Shown here one piece after another: positions 30,310 to 38,694 of a stretch of 64,000 bases of DNA (position 1 is the stretch's first letter; each line of letters opens with the position of its first letter). The position numbers were made by a program, and so were the translations under genes. Source of the DNA: Actinocorallia sp. API 0066. GTDB taxonomy: Bacteria > Actinomycetota > Actinomycetes > Streptosporangiales > Streptosporangiaceae. Location of the stretch: positions 248,001-312,000 of the forward strand of contig NZ_JAJLQY010000002.1 in assembly GCF_020991275.1 (NCBI RefSeq), read 5' to 3'. The notes beneath the pieces were generated by a model. The model did no database searches and was not told the origin of the DNA. It saw only the letters and a program-made list of their open reading frames with translations.

Positions 30310-31296
30310 CTAATAAGCACACCGGAACCCTATGTTGCCGGTGCTGGAGTCGGGGGTGTTGGCGGTACGGGCGGCTACTCGGTAGCGGTTGCAGTAGGAG
30401 TCGTGGCAGAGGTAGGAGCCGCCGCGCATGGTTCGGCGGGTGTGGGTGGGGTCGAACCAGTCGGCGGTCCACTCCCAGACGTTGCCCACGGTGTTGTGGA
30501 GGCCGTAGGCGTTGGGGCGGTAGGAGTCTGCGGGGACGGGGCCGATGGTGCCGGTGTGGTGGGTGGGGAAGTCGCCCTCCCAGATGTTGGCGCGGCGTTG
30601 GCCGCGTGGGTGGAGGTCGTCGCCCCAGGGGTAGGTGGCCTGGTCGAGGCCGCCGCGGGCGGCGTACTCCCATTCGATCTCGGTCGGCAGGCGCTTGCCC
30701 GCCCAGGCGGCGTAGGCGGTGGCGTCGGCCCAGGAGACGTGGATGACGGGGTGCTTCTGGCGGCGGGTGACGTCCGAGCCGGGGCCTTCGGGGGTGCGCC
30801 AGGTCGCGCCTTCGACGGCCCGCCACCACGGGGTGCCTTCCGGTGCCGGGGTGGCGGCGGCCACCTCGGGGGAGAGCAGGCCGTAGAAGACGAACGACCA
30901 GCCGAACCCCTCCGCCTCGGTCACATACCCGGTCTCCTTGACGAACCGCGCGAACTGGGCGTTCGTCACCGTTGTCGGGTCGATCCGGAACGGCCCGACC
31001 TCCACCTCGCGCACCGGCCCCTCGCCGTCGAGCGGGTTGGCGTTCTCGTCCTCGTTGCCCATCCGGAACACCCCGCCGGGCAGCGCGATCATGCCCTTGG
31101 GCGGGGTCTTCGCCTTCGGCGGCGCGAGCGGCGCCGGGGCCCCGAGCGTCAGCGGCTGCGGCCCCCCACTCGGCCGCGAGGCGGCGCAGCACGGCGCGAG
31201 CGCCCCCGGCTCGTGCCCGCCGCCGGGCGGGGGCGAGGCGGCAGGGTGCGGTCCGCCGGGGCGGGACGGCGCGGATTCCGGGGTCGAGTCCGTCAT
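30310..31296 (-). CDS. Formylglycine-generating enzyme (sulfatase-modifying factor)
   Basis: A 328-residue FGE-sulfatase family protein after a ~65-residue proline-rich, low-complexity N-terminus. Key features: MIALPGGVFRMGNEDENAN, GPFRIDPTTVTNAQFARFV, PVIHVSWADATAYAAWAGKRLPTE-type core segments and the C-terminal NVWEW motif. Two cysteines in GGSYLCHDSYCNRYR (Cys297 and Cys302) match the copper-binding pair of aerobic FGE, which converts a cysteine in CxPxR of sulfatases to formylglycine. No sulfatase or CxPxR target is coded in the window, so the client must be elsewhere. ATG start at 31296, divergent from the LytS-like kinase with a short gap. Confidence 0.88.
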   Translation of the reverse strand: MTDSTPESAPSRPGGPHPAASPPPGGGHEPGALAPCCAASRPSGGPQPLTLGAPAPLAPPKAKTPPKGMIALPGGVFRMGNEDENANPLDGEGPVREVEVGPFRIDPTTVTNAQFARFVKETGYVTEAEGFGWSFVFYGLLSPEVAAATPAPEGTPWWRAVEGATWRTPEGPGSDVTRRQKHPVIHVSWADATAYAAWAGKRLPTEIEWEYAARGGLDQATYPWGDDLHPRGQRRANIWEGDFPTHHTGTIGPVPADSYRPNAYGLHNTVGNVWEWTADWFDPTHTRRTMRGGSYLCHDSYCNRYRVAARTANTPDSSTGNIGFRCAY

Positions 31297-31328
31297 GACC
31301 GCCAGACTAGCGGCGGGCGGGGATTACC

Positions 31329-32468
31329 TTGGCTCGGGTGGAAGCCGCCCTCGTGCTCTTTGCCGCCGCGCTGGCCTGCGCGGTTCTGGTCCTGCTGTGG
31401 CTGCGCCGCCGTGATCTCGGCGGCCCCGCCGAGCGCGCCACGTTCGAGACGCTGCACAAGGCGTCGCTGGCCGCGCCCGCGCTGCGCCGGGGCCTGACCC
31501 GGACGGGCGCGGAGAAGGCGGCGCGGCACCTGCGCGAGCTGCTGGGCGCGGACGACCTGGCGATCACCAGCCGGGACGAGGTGCTCACCGGGAGCCGTCC
31601 CGGCCTGATGGACCTGGCCGCGCACTCCCTGGAGACGGGCAGGGCGCGGGTCGTGGAGCCGCCCGAGGGGGGTGTGGCGGTCGTCGTCCCGCTGGCGACG
31701 GACGCGGGCGTGGCGGGCGCGCTGGTCGCGTTCGGCGAGCACGCGTCGGCGGGCCTGGTGCGGGCGGCCGAGGAGGTGGGCCGCTGGATGGCGACCCAGT
31801 TGGAGCTGGCCGAGCTGGACCGCTCGCGCGAGCTGCTGGTCGAGGCGGAGGTCAGGGCGCTGCGGGCGCAGATCTCCCCGCACTTCATCTACAACTCGCT
31901 GACGACGATCGCCTCTTTTGTCAGGACGGATCCGGAGCAGGCGCGCGAGCTGCTTCTGGAGTTCGCCGACTTCACCCGCTACTCCTTCCGCAGGCACGGC
32001 GAGTTCACGACACTCGCGGAGGAGCTCCGCAACGTCGACCGTTTCCTCATGCTGGCGCGCGCCCGCTTCGGCGAGGAAAGGCTCCGGGTCACCTTGCGGA
32101 TCGCCCCCGAGGTGCTGCCTGTGGCCGTCCCCTTCCTGTGCCTCCAGCCGCTCGTGGAGAACGCCGTCAGGCACGGCCTGGAGGGACGTCCGGGGCCTGG
32201 CCGGATCACCCTGCTGGCGGAGGACGCGGGTGCGGAGTGCCGTCTCATCGTCGAAGACGACGGCGTGGGCATGGCACCCGAGCGGATGCGGCGCGTCCTG
32301 GCGGGGGAGGGCCCGGCGGGCACCGGGGTGGGCCTGGCCAACGTGGACACCCGGCTGCGCCAGGTCTACGGCGACGCCTACGGCCTCGTCGTGGAGACGG
32401 CCGAGGGCGCCGGAGTGAAGATCACCCTGCGGGTTCCGAAGTACCACCCGGGAGTCGTCGCCCGGTGA
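31329..32468 (+). CDS. LytS-type sensor histidine kinase
   Basis: A 379-residue kinase. One N-terminal membrane helix (residues ~3-25), a GAF-like middle (~60-160) and the LytS-type kinase core (His_kinase, PF06580) with phospho-acceptor His185 in ISPHFIYNSL, followed by the ATP lid PLVENAVRHG and GTGVGLANV. It should phosphorylate the LytTR regulator encoded next. The start is TTG 31329 or GTG 31338; neither has a strong Shine-Dalgarno. The gene precedes two DUF485/symporter pairs, so its signal may be a carboxylate such as acetate or pyruvate, by analogy with BtsS/BtsR and YpdA/YpdB of Escherichia coli, where LytS kinases control a transporter. That link is inference. Confidence 0.9.
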   Translation: MARVEAALVLFAAALACAVLVLLWLRRRDLGGPAERATFETLHKASLAAPALRRGLTRTGAEKAARHLRELLGADDLAITSRDEVLTGSRPGLMDLAAHSLETGRARVVEPPEGGVAVVVPLATDAGVAGALVAFGEHASAGLVRAAEEVGRWMATQLELAELDRSRELLVEAEVRALRAQISPHFIYNSLTTIASFVRTDPEQARELLLEFADFTRYSFRRHGEFTTLAEELRNVDRFLMLARARFGEERLRVTLRIAPEVLPVAVPFLCLQPLVENAVRHGLEGRPGPGRITLLAEDAGAECRLIVEDDGVGMAPERMRRVLAGEGPAGTGVGLANVDTRLRQVYGDAYGLVVETAEGAGVKITLRVPKYHPGVVAR

Positions 32469-32499
32469 ACAGAAGTCTCAGACCCCCTTTGACAAGCTT

Positions 32500-32515
32500 T
32501 GTGATGGTCGTCACC
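32500..32515. promoter_or_regulatory. CRP-like dyad TGTGA-N6-TCACC before the LytTR gene
   Basis: Nine of ten arm positions match the CRP consensus TGTGA-N6-TCACA. It ends 8 bp before the ATG of the response regulator. The closeness to the start codon would fit repression, a leaderless promoter, or action as an RNA hairpin. Confidence 0.45.
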
Positions 32516-32523
32516 CTTTGGGG

Positions 32524-33240
32524 ATGCGTGTGCTAGCCGTCGACGACGAGGGCCCCGCCCTGGACGACCTGGTCTTCCTGCTCCGCGCCGACCCGAGGAT
32601 CGCGGACGTGGACGGCGCCCGCGACGGGGCCGCCGCCCTACGCGCGCTCGACCGCGCGCTGGCCGCCGACCGCCCCTACGACGCGGTCTTCCTCGACGTC
32701 AGGATGCCCGGCATCGACGGGATCGTCCTCGGCCGTCTCCTCGCCCAGTTCGCCGACCCGCCCCGGCTCGTGTACGTCACCGCGCACGAGGAGCACGCCG
32801 TCCAGGCGTTCGAGATGCGCGCGGCGGACTACCTCCTGAAGCCGGTCCGGCCGGAGCGGCTCGCCGAGACGGTCCGGCGGATCACCGACGACACGGCGCC
32901 CGCCCCGCCCGACCCCGAACCCCTTCCGGTGGAACTGTCCGGCGTGACCAGGTTCGTCCACCCGGCCGACGTGCACTACGTCGAGGCGCGCGGTGACTAC
33001 GCGCGCCTGCACACCGCCTCCGGCGCCCACCTCGTGCGGATCCCCCTGAGCGTGCTGGAGGAGCGCTGGCCGTCGCTGGTGCGCATCCACCGCAGCCACC
33101 TCGTCGCCGTGCCCCACATCAGCGAGCTGCGGCTGGACGCGGGCCGCTGCACCGTCGTCGTCGCGGGCGTCGAGCTGCCCGTCAGCCGCCGCCACCAGCG
33201 CGAGCTGCGCGACCTGCTGCTGCGCAGGCCCCGGCCATGA
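32524..33240 (+). CDS. LytTR-family response regulator
   Basis: A 238-residue protein: receiver domain (1-120) with phospho-acceptor Asp58 in FLDVRMPG, the TAHEEHA switch threonine region and the LLKPVRPERL lysine; then a LytTR DNA-binding domain (~140-238) with HYVEARGDYARLHT and LVRIHRSHLVAV motifs. It is the partner of the upstream LytS-like kinase (gap 55 bp). The ATG at 32524 is preferred over the in-frame TTG at 32518 because it starts the usual strand MRVLAVDDE. A CRP-like dyad lies just upstream. Its stop overlaps the next gene start (ATGA), so the small membrane protein and symporter are likely in the same operon and may be its targets. Confidence 0.93.
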   Translation: MRVLAVDDEGPALDDLVFLLRADPRIADVDGARDGAAALRALDRALAADRPYDAVFLDVRMPGIDGIVLGRLLAQFADPPRLVYVTAHEEHAVQAFEMRAADYLLKPVRPERLAETVRRITDDTAPAPPDPEPLPVELSGVTRFVHPADVHYVEARGDYARLHTASGAHLVRIPLSVLEERWPSLVRIHRSHLVAVPHISELRLDAGRCTVVVAGVELPVSRRHQRELRDLLLRRPRP

Positions 33241-33608
33241 CGGAGCGGCGGATCGCGGTCACCAGCCCCCGGACGGGCGCGGCCCGGCGCCGTCCGGGCG
33301 GCGGCTCCAAGGCGCGGGAGATCGACGAGCAGACCCGTTTGGGCGAGGTCTACATGGACGCGCTGATACGGTCGCAGCTCAAGCTGTCACTGTCGGTGTG
33401 CGTGGTGCTCGTGACGTTCGTCGGGGGGCTGCCGCTGGTGTTCGCGCTGGCCGACCCGGTCCGGGAGTCCGAGGTGTTCGGGGTGCCGCTGCCGTGGCTG
33501 CTGCTGGCGGTCGTCGTCTACCCGGTCTTCGGGGCGCTCGGCTGGTGGTACCGGCGCCAGGCCGAACGCACCGAACGGGACTTCGTGGACATGGTGGAGC
33601 GCAGGTGA
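33237..33608 (+). CDS. DUF485-like small membrane protein
   Basis: A 123-residue protein with a basic, disordered N-terminus (~1-40) and two membrane helices (about 49-70 and 83-104), ending in a charged tail. This is the plan of DUF485 proteins, which are almost always encoded just before an ActP/SSS symporter, as here (7 bp before the next gene). Start ATG 33237 overlaps the regulator stop by 4 nt. Its exact role is unknown; an accessory subunit of the symporter is the accepted guess. It is longer at the N-terminus than the second DUF485 at 35266. Confidence 0.75.
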   Translation: MTERRIAVTSPRTGAARRRPGGGSKAREIDEQTRLGEVYMDALIRSQLKLSLSVCVVLVTFVGGLPLVFALADPVRESEVFGVPLPWLLLAVVVYPVFGALGWWYRRQAERTERDFVDMVERR

Positions 33609-33615
33609 GGCCACG

Positions 33616-35088
33616 GTGAACCTCGCGGCGGTCGCCGCGGTCACCCTCGCGACGCTGCTCGCCGGCTTCTACGGCCTGCGCCTGTCCCGCACCACGTCCG
33701 ACTTCTACGTCGCCTCGCGCGGGGTGTCGCCGCTGGCCAACGCCTCGGCGATCGGCGGCGAGTACGTCTCGGCCGCCTCGTTCCTCGGCATCGCGGGCCT
33801 CGTCCTGGCGGGCGGCGTCGACCTGCTGTGGCTGCCCGTCGGCTGGACCGGCGGCTACCTCGTGCTGCTGGTGCTCGTCTCGGCTCCGCTGCGCCGCTCG
33901 GGCGCCTACACCCTCCCGGACTTCGCTGAGGCCCGCCTGGAGTCCATGGCGGTAAGACGCATGGCGAGCCTGCTGGTGGTGCTCATCGGCTGGCTCTACC
34001 TGCTGCCGCAGCTCCAGGCCGCCGGACGGGTCCTGGCCATGGTCACCGGGAGCCCTCCGTGGGCGGGCGGCGTCCTCGTCGCGGCAGTGGTGATCATCGG
34101 GGTGCTCGGCGGCGGCATGCGCAGCATCACCCTCGTCCAGGCGTTCCAGTACTGGCTCAAGCTCACCGCGCTCGGCGTGCCTCTGGTGTTCCTGCTCATG
34201 GCGTGGAAGCGCGACGGCTCCCCTGGCATCGCCGACACCGGCTGGCTCCTCCCCGACACCGGCGACGACAGCCTCTACTCCACCTATTCGCTCATCCTCG
34301 CGACGTTCCTGGGCACCATGGGGCTCCCGCACGTCCTCGTCCGCTTCTACACCAACCCGGACGGGGCGGCCGCGCGCCGTACCACCGCGATGGTGCTCGG
34401 CCTGCTCGGGTTGTTCTACCTACTGCCGTCCGCCTACGGGGCACTGGGGAAGATCTATGCCTCCGACCTGGCTACCGGGACGTCCCCCAACACCGACGCG
34501 GTCGTGTTGGAACTCCCCGGCCGCATCATCGGCGGAACCCTGGGCGACGTCCTGGCGGCCCTCCTGACGGCCGGGGCCTTCGCCGCGTTCCTTTCGACGT
34601 CCTCGGGGCTCACCGTCTCCGTCGCGGGCGTCATCGGGCAGGACCTCTTCCGGGGCGGGGTCCGCTCGTTCCGGGCCGCGACCGTGCTGGCGGTCGGGGT
34701 GCCGCTCGGGCTGGCCCTGGCCGTCCCGTCGTCGCTGCCGGTCGCGACGATGGTCGGGCTCGCGTTCGCGCTGTCGGCCTCGACGTTCTGCCCGCTGCTC
34801 GTGCTCGGCATCTGGTGGCGCGGCCTCACCGCCGCGGGCGCGCTCGCGGGCCTGGTGACGGGCGGGCTGCTGGCCGGGGGAGCCGTCGTGTGGACGGTCG
34901 TCACCGAGCAGACCTCCGGGTGGGTGGCGCAGCCGGGCGCCTGGACGGTCCCGCTGACGTTCCTCGTGATGGTCGTGGTCTCGCGGCACACGTCGAGGCC
35001 GCCCAACACGGCGCGCACGATGGTCCGCCTGCACACGCCCGAGGGCGTGGAGCTTGATCGCGGCGACTGGCGGCCCCGGCGAATCTGA
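33616..35088 (+). CDS. Sodium:solute symporter (monocarboxylate/acetate type)
   Basis: A 490-residue SSS-family permease with about 13 membrane helices. Family marks include DFYVASRGVSPLANASAIGGEYVSAASFLG near residues 27-57, GWLYLLPQLQAAG and GLPHVLVRFYTNPD near 236. The closest type is the ActP/MctP branch that imports acetate, pyruvate or propionate with sodium. GTG start at 33616 with GTGAGG nearby. It is shorter than the second symporter (544) and lies in the same operon as a LytS/LytTR system, so sensing and uptake of one substrate is a reasonable idea. The substrate is not proven by sequence. Confidence 0.85.
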   Translation: MNLAAVAAVTLATLLAGFYGLRLSRTTSDFYVASRGVSPLANASAIGGEYVSAASFLGIAGLVLAGGVDLLWLPVGWTGGYLVLLVLVSAPLRRSGAYTLPDFAEARLESMAVRRMASLLVVLIGWLYLLPQLQAAGRVLAMVTGSPPWAGGVLVAAVVIIGVLGGGMRSITLVQAFQYWLKLTALGVPLVFLLMAWKRDGSPGIADTGWLLPDTGDDSLYSTYSLILATFLGTMGLPHVLVRFYTNPDGAAARRTTAMVLGLLGLFYLLPSAYGALGKIYASDLATGTSPNTDAVVLELPGRIIGGTLGDVLAALLTAGAFAAFLSTSSGLTVSVAGVIGQDLFRGGVRSFRAATVLAVGVPLGLALAVPSSLPVATMVGLAFALSASTFCPLLVLGIWWRGLTAAGALAGLVTGGLLAGGAVVWTVVTEQTSGWVAQPGAWTVPLTFLVMVVVSRHTSRPPNTARTMVRLHTPEGVELDRGDWRPRRI

Positions 35089-35231
35089 CGGTGCCCCGGC
35101 CGCCGTTCACCGCGTCGGAACGACCGTTCGGCGCAGCCGATCAAGAACGGCCGCAGCCCGTCCGCGCCTCGCCGATACACCTCTCCTCGGGGCCCTTCAG
35201 CGGTCTTACGTTGTGTGCGCGTCCACCCCGT

Positions 35232-35247
35232 CGTGACCCCCGTCACA
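35232..35247. promoter_or_regulatory. CRP-like dyad CGTGA-N6-TCACA before DUF485-actP
   Basis: Nine of ten arm positions match TGTGA-N6-TCACA. It ends 5 bp before the AAGGAGGT Shine-Dalgarno (35253-35260) of the DUF485 gene. ActP is a CRP-controlled gene in Escherichia coli, so the association is plausible. Confidence 0.5.
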
Positions 35248-35265
35248 TCCGTAAGGAGGTCCCCG

Positions 35266-35589
35266 ATGAGCACAGCTCCCGAGGGATTCAGCGTGTACGA
35301 GGAGGTGCGGGCCACCCCCGAGTTCGCCCGCCTCCGCCACAAGTTCCGCGCGTTCGTCTTCCCGCTGACCGTCGCCTTCCTCGCCTGGTACCTGCTGTAC
35401 GTGGTGATGTCCGGGTTCGCCCGTGACTTCATGGCGATCCAGCTCGTCGGCACCATCAACGTCGCCCTGGTGTTCGGCCTCCTCCAGTTCGTCTCGACCT
35501 TCGGCATCGCGTACTTCTACGCGCGTTACGCGGGCGCACAGCTCGACCCGATAGCGGAGGACATCCGGGCGAAGGCAGAGGCCCGATGA
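35266..35589 (+). CDS. DUF485 family membrane protein
   Basis: A 107-residue protein with the DUF485 pattern: FARLRHKFRAFVFPLTVAFLAWYLLYVV as first membrane helix (with the loop after it, MSGFARDFMA) and a second helix GTINVALVFGLLQFVSTFGIAYFY, ending in YARYAGAQLDPIAEDIRAKAE. The ATG at 35266 has a near-perfect AAGGAGGT Shine-Dalgarno at 35253-35260, unusually strong for this window. It overlaps the following actP-like start (ATGA), the standard DUF485-actP arrangement, equivalent to yjcH-actP. Function: probable partner of the acetate symporter in the membrane. Confidence 0.92.
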   Translation: MSTAPEGFSVYEEVRATPEFARLRHKFRAFVFPLTVAFLAWYLLYVVMSGFARDFMAIQLVGTINVALVFGLLQFVSTFGIAYFYARYAGAQLDPIAEDIRAKAEAR

Positions 35590-37220
35590 ACCACGAGAGC
35601 CTGGCTATCGTCCTGTTCCTCCTGTTCGTCGGCGCCACCCTGTTCCTGACGATCCGGGCGTCCCGGCAGACCAAGGACGCCGCCGACTTCTACGCGGGCG
35701 GCCGGTCCTTCTCCGCCGCCCAGAACGGCCTCGCGATCGGCGGCGACTACATGTCCGCCGCGTCGTTCCTCGGCATCGCCGGGATCATCGCGCTGTCCGG
35801 CTACGACGGCTTCCTCTACTCGATCGGGTTCCTCGTCGCCTGGCTCGTCGCGCTGCTGCTCGTCGCCGAGCTGATGCGCAACTCCGGCAAGTACACGATG
35901 GCCGACGTCCTGGCGTTCCGGATGCGGCCGCTGCCGGTGCGGACGGCAGCCGGGGTCTCCACCATCGTCGTGTCGATCTTCTACCTGCTCGCCCAGATGG
36001 TCGGCGCGGGCGCGCTCGTCGCCCTGCTGTTCGGCCTGACGAGCGAGGCGGCCAAGGCGCTGACCATCGTCGGCGTCGGCATCCTCATGATCGTCTACGT
36101 GGTCGTCGGCGGGATGAAGGGCACCACCTGGGTGCAGATCGTCAAGGCCGTGCTGCTGATGGGCGGCGCCACCCTGATCACCCTGCTGGTGCTCGGCAAG
36201 TACGGCTTCAACGTCTCCAGCCTGCTAGGTGACGCGGCAGCGCAGAGCGGCAAGGGCGACGCGTTCCTGGAGCCCGGCCTGAAGTACGGCACCGACGCGC
36301 AGGGCATCGCGGGCAAGCTCGACCTCATCAGCCTCGGCCTCGCCCTCGTGCTCGGCACCGCCGGCCTGCCGCACATCCTCATCCGCTTCTACACCGTGCC
36401 CACCGCCCGCGACGCCCGCAAGTCGGTGCTGTGGGGCATCGGCATCATCGGGATCTTCTACCTGCTCACCCTCATCCTCGGCTTCGGCGCGGCGGCCCTC
36501 GTCGGCTCGAAGACGATCGCGGAGTCCAACCCGGCGGGGAACACGGCGGCGCCGCTGCTCGCGGAGAGGATCGGCGAGCTGATCTTCGGCAGCGTCGGCG
36601 GCACGATCCTGCTGGCGTTCATCGCGGCCGTCGCGTTCGCCACGATCCTCGCCGTCGTCGCGGGGCTGACGCTCGCCTCCTCCTCGTCCGTGGCGCACGA
36701 CCTGTACGCGCACGTCATCAAGAAGGGCAAGGCGACCGAGCAGGACGAGGTCAGGGTCGCCAAGATCTCGGCGTTCGTCATCGGCGCCGTCGCGATCGTG
36801 CTGGGGATCTTCGCGCAGCGGCTGAACGTGGCGTTCCTCGTGGCGCTCGCCTTCGCCGTCGCGGCCTCCGGGAACCTCCCGGCGATCCTCTACTCGCTGT
36901 TCTGGAAGCGGTTCAACACGGCCGGAGCCGTCGCCTCCATCTACGGCGGACTCGGATCGGCCGTCCTCCTGGTGTTCTTCTCGCCCGTCGTCTCCGGCAA
37001 GGGCGTGGACGCCTCAGGCAAGAGCCTGTCCCTGTTCCCCGCCTCGGTGGACTTCTCCTGGTTCCCGCTGGAGAACCCCGGCCTCGTCTCCATCCCGCTG
37101 GGCTTCCTGTTCGGCTACCTCGGGACGATCCTGTCCAAGGAGCACCGGGAGTCGAAGTTCGCCGAGATGGAGGTGCGCTCCCTCACGGGGCTCGGCGCGG
37201 AGCAGGCCAACCCCCACTGA
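35586..37220 (+). CDS. actP: Cation/acetate symporter ActP-like
   Basis: A 544-residue SSS permease with about 13 membrane helices. Motifs: DFYAGGRSFSAAQNGLAIGGDYMSAASFLG near residues 35-60, GTAGLPHILIRFYTVP near 260, and FATILAVVAGLTLASSSSVAHDLY near 355, all typical of ActP, which takes up acetate and other short carboxylates with a cation. It is translationally coupled to the DUF485 gene. A nested hairpin 28 bp after the stop should end the transcript. A second symporter of the same family lies just upstream, so the cell has paired uptake systems, possibly with different affinity or substrate. Confidence 0.9.
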   Translation: MNHESLAIVLFLLFVGATLFLTIRASRQTKDAADFYAGGRSFSAAQNGLAIGGDYMSAASFLGIAGIIALSGYDGFLYSIGFLVAWLVALLLVAELMRNSGKYTMADVLAFRMRPLPVRTAAGVSTIVVSIFYLLAQMVGAGALVALLFGLTSEAAKALTIVGVGILMIVYVVVGGMKGTTWVQIVKAVLLMGGATLITLLVLGKYGFNVSSLLGDAAAQSGKGDAFLEPGLKYGTDAQGIAGKLDLISLGLALVLGTAGLPHILIRFYTVPTARDARKSVLWGIGIIGIFYLLTLILGFGAAALVGSKTIAESNPAGNTAAPLLAERIGELIFGSVGGTILLAFIAAVAFATILAVVAGLTLASSSSVAHDLYAHVIKKGKATEQDEVRVAKISAFVIGAVAIVLGIFAQRLNVAFLVALAFAVAASGNLPAILYSLFWKRFNTAGAVASIYGGLGSAVLLVFFSPVVSGKGVDASGKSLSLFPASVDFSWFPLENPGLVSIPLGFLFGYLGTILSKEHRESKFAEMEVRSLTGLGAEQANPH

Positions 37221-37247
37221 CGCCCCGACCCACCCCCGCCCTCGACG

Positions 37248-37289
37248 CCGGGGCCTGCGCCGACACCGCCGTCGGCACGGGCCCCGGCC
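37248..37289 (+). terminator. Nested hairpin terminator after actP
   Basis: GCCGGGGCC (37248-37256) pairs with GGCCCCGGC (37281-37289), enclosing a smaller hairpin GCCGAC (37260-37265) / GTCGGC (37272-37277). It lies between the actP stop and the PucR promoter region. Confidence 0.65.
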
Positions 37290-37331
37290 TGCATCGTTGG
37301 CAGGTCGTGGCCGTTCAGCTCTTGTGTGAAG

Positions 37332-37347
37332 TGTGAAGGATGTCACA
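37332..37347. promoter_or_regulatory. Perfect CRP-consensus dyad TGTGA-N6-TCACA before the PucR-type gene
   Basis: All ten arm positions match the CRP consensus and the symmetry extends one pair further (G...C). It ends 11 bp before ATG 37359 and argues against translation starting at the upstream GTG 37326. Confidence 0.55.
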
Positions 37348-37358
37348 CACTGCCGGTT

Positions 37359-38531
37359 ATGGCGGAACTCGTGATGACCCCTCTGATGAACCGATGCGCG
37401 AGCACCCTCCTGGACCGTGTCGACGAGATCGGCGCCACGGTCTACCGCGAGATCATGACGTCCAACCAGGTGTACGCCGACATGGACGAGGCGCTCCGCG
37501 AGGACGTCCGGGAGTTCAGCGCCCGGACCGTCACCGAACAGCTCACCTGTATGGCCTCCGGCGTCCGGGTGAGCACCGCGACGGCCCGCGACAACGCGTG
37601 CCGCAGGGCCAGGCAGGGCGTGCCCATAGACGCCCTCCTGCACGCCTACCGGATCGGCTACCGGGTCGTGTGGGAGGCGCTGGTCGCCGAGGCCAAGACG
37701 CTGCCCGACCTCTCCCTCGACGAGTTCAGCCGCGCCTCGACGGTGATGTGGGCGCTCGCCGACCTGACGTCGGAGGTCGTCAACGCCGTCTACCGGGAGA
37801 CCATGGTCGCCGCCTCCCGCGACGACGAACGCCAGCGCCTCCTGCTCCTCGACGCGCTCTTCGAGGGGCGGGTCGCCGACTGGGCGCTCCTCGGCGGGAC
37901 AGGCCAGGCGCTCGGCCTGCCCGCGCGCGGCCCCTACCTGAGCGTCGTCGCCTCCCGTGACGACGACCCGACCCGGCTGGAGCGCGCCCTCCTCCGGCAC
38001 GGCCTCTCCTCGGCCTGGCGCCCCCGCCCGGACCGGCTTGAGGGGATCGTCGCCGTGCCGCGCGCGCACGACCCGGAACTCGCCCTGGAGCAACTGGACA
38101 CGCTCGTCAGCAGCCAGGCCGGGCTGAGCCCGTCCTACGACGCGCTGCGGGAGACCGCCCAGTCGCTCCGCCTGGCCGCCCTCGCGAAGGCGGCCCTGCC
38201 GGTGAAGGCACGCGGCGCCACCACCCTGGACGCCGACCCCATCGCCGCGCTCGTCGCCGCCACCCCCGACCTGGCCGCCCGCCTCGTCACCACCCACCTC
38301 CGCCCCCTCCTGGACCACCCCGACAGCGCCCCCCTCCTGGAAACCCTGGAAGCCTGGCTGGAAACCGGCGGCTCCACCGCCGACGTCGCCGCCCGCCTCT
38401 ACTACCACCGCAACACCGTCCGCAACCGCCTGGACCGCATCGAACACCTCACCGGCCTCTCCCTCACCACCCCCTCCCACACCGCCGCCCTCTACACCGC
38501 CCTCAAAGCCCACCACCTCCAGACCCTCTAA
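37359..38531 (+). CDS. PucR/CdaR-type transcriptional regulator
   Basis: A 390-residue protein ending in a PucR C-terminal HTH: LLETLEAWLETGGSTADVAARLYYHRNTVRNRLDRIEHLTG at about 335-375. The N-terminal ~160 residues are helical with a RANT-like motif (TARDNACRRARQGVPIDALLHAYRIGY), similar to the actinomycete regulators often found beside acetate or membrane transporters. The start at ATG 37359 is preferred since the longer GTG form would run across a perfect dyad. Its position after two ActP-like symporters suggests that it controls them or itself. An 11-bp hairpin ends the gene. Ligand unknown. Confidence 0.85.
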   Translation: MAELVMTPLMNRCASTLLDRVDEIGATVYREIMTSNQVYADMDEALREDVREFSARTVTEQLTCMASGVRVSTATARDNACRRARQGVPIDALLHAYRIGYRVVWEALVAEAKTLPDLSLDEFSRASTVMWALADLTSEVVNAVYRETMVAASRDDERQRLLLLDALFEGRVADWALLGGTGQALGLPARGPYLSVVASRDDDPTRLERALLRHGLSSAWRPRPDRLEGIVAVPRAHDPELALEQLDTLVSSQAGLSPSYDALRETAQSLRLAALAKAALPVKARGATTLDADPIAALVAATPDLAARLVTTHLRPLLDHPDSAPLLETLEAWLETGGSTADVAARLYYHRNTVRNRLDRIEHLTGLSLTTPSHTAALYTALKAHHLQTL

Positions 38532-38545
38532 CCCACCACCGAGAA

Positions 38546-38578
38546 GCACGGGAAGGAGGAGGCCGCCCCTTCCCGTGC
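38546..38578 (+). terminator. Hairpin terminator after the PucR-type gene
   Basis: GCACGGGAAGG (38546-38556) pairs over 11 bp with CCTTCCCGTGC (38568-38578), loop 11 nt, starting 15 bp after the stop codon. Confidence 0.75.
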
Positions 38579-38694
38579 GTTGAAGGGCGATTCCCGTGGC
38601 GCGACGCGGCGGCTCGGGAGACGTGGGGAGATGTTCGGGTGGTGGTTACTCCGTGTTCCCGGGTGGCGGGCTTTGGGTGACCTAGGGTGAGGGG

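Noticed and set aside
32489-32517. TTGACA as -35 of a promoter for the LytTR gene
   Set aside because: No acceptable -10 at 16-18 nt, and the TGTGA-N6-TCACC dyad explains the symmetry better.
37326-37358. GTG 37326 as start of the PucR-type gene
   Set aside because: Would code through the perfect CRP-like dyad; ATG 37359 gives the usual N-terminus.
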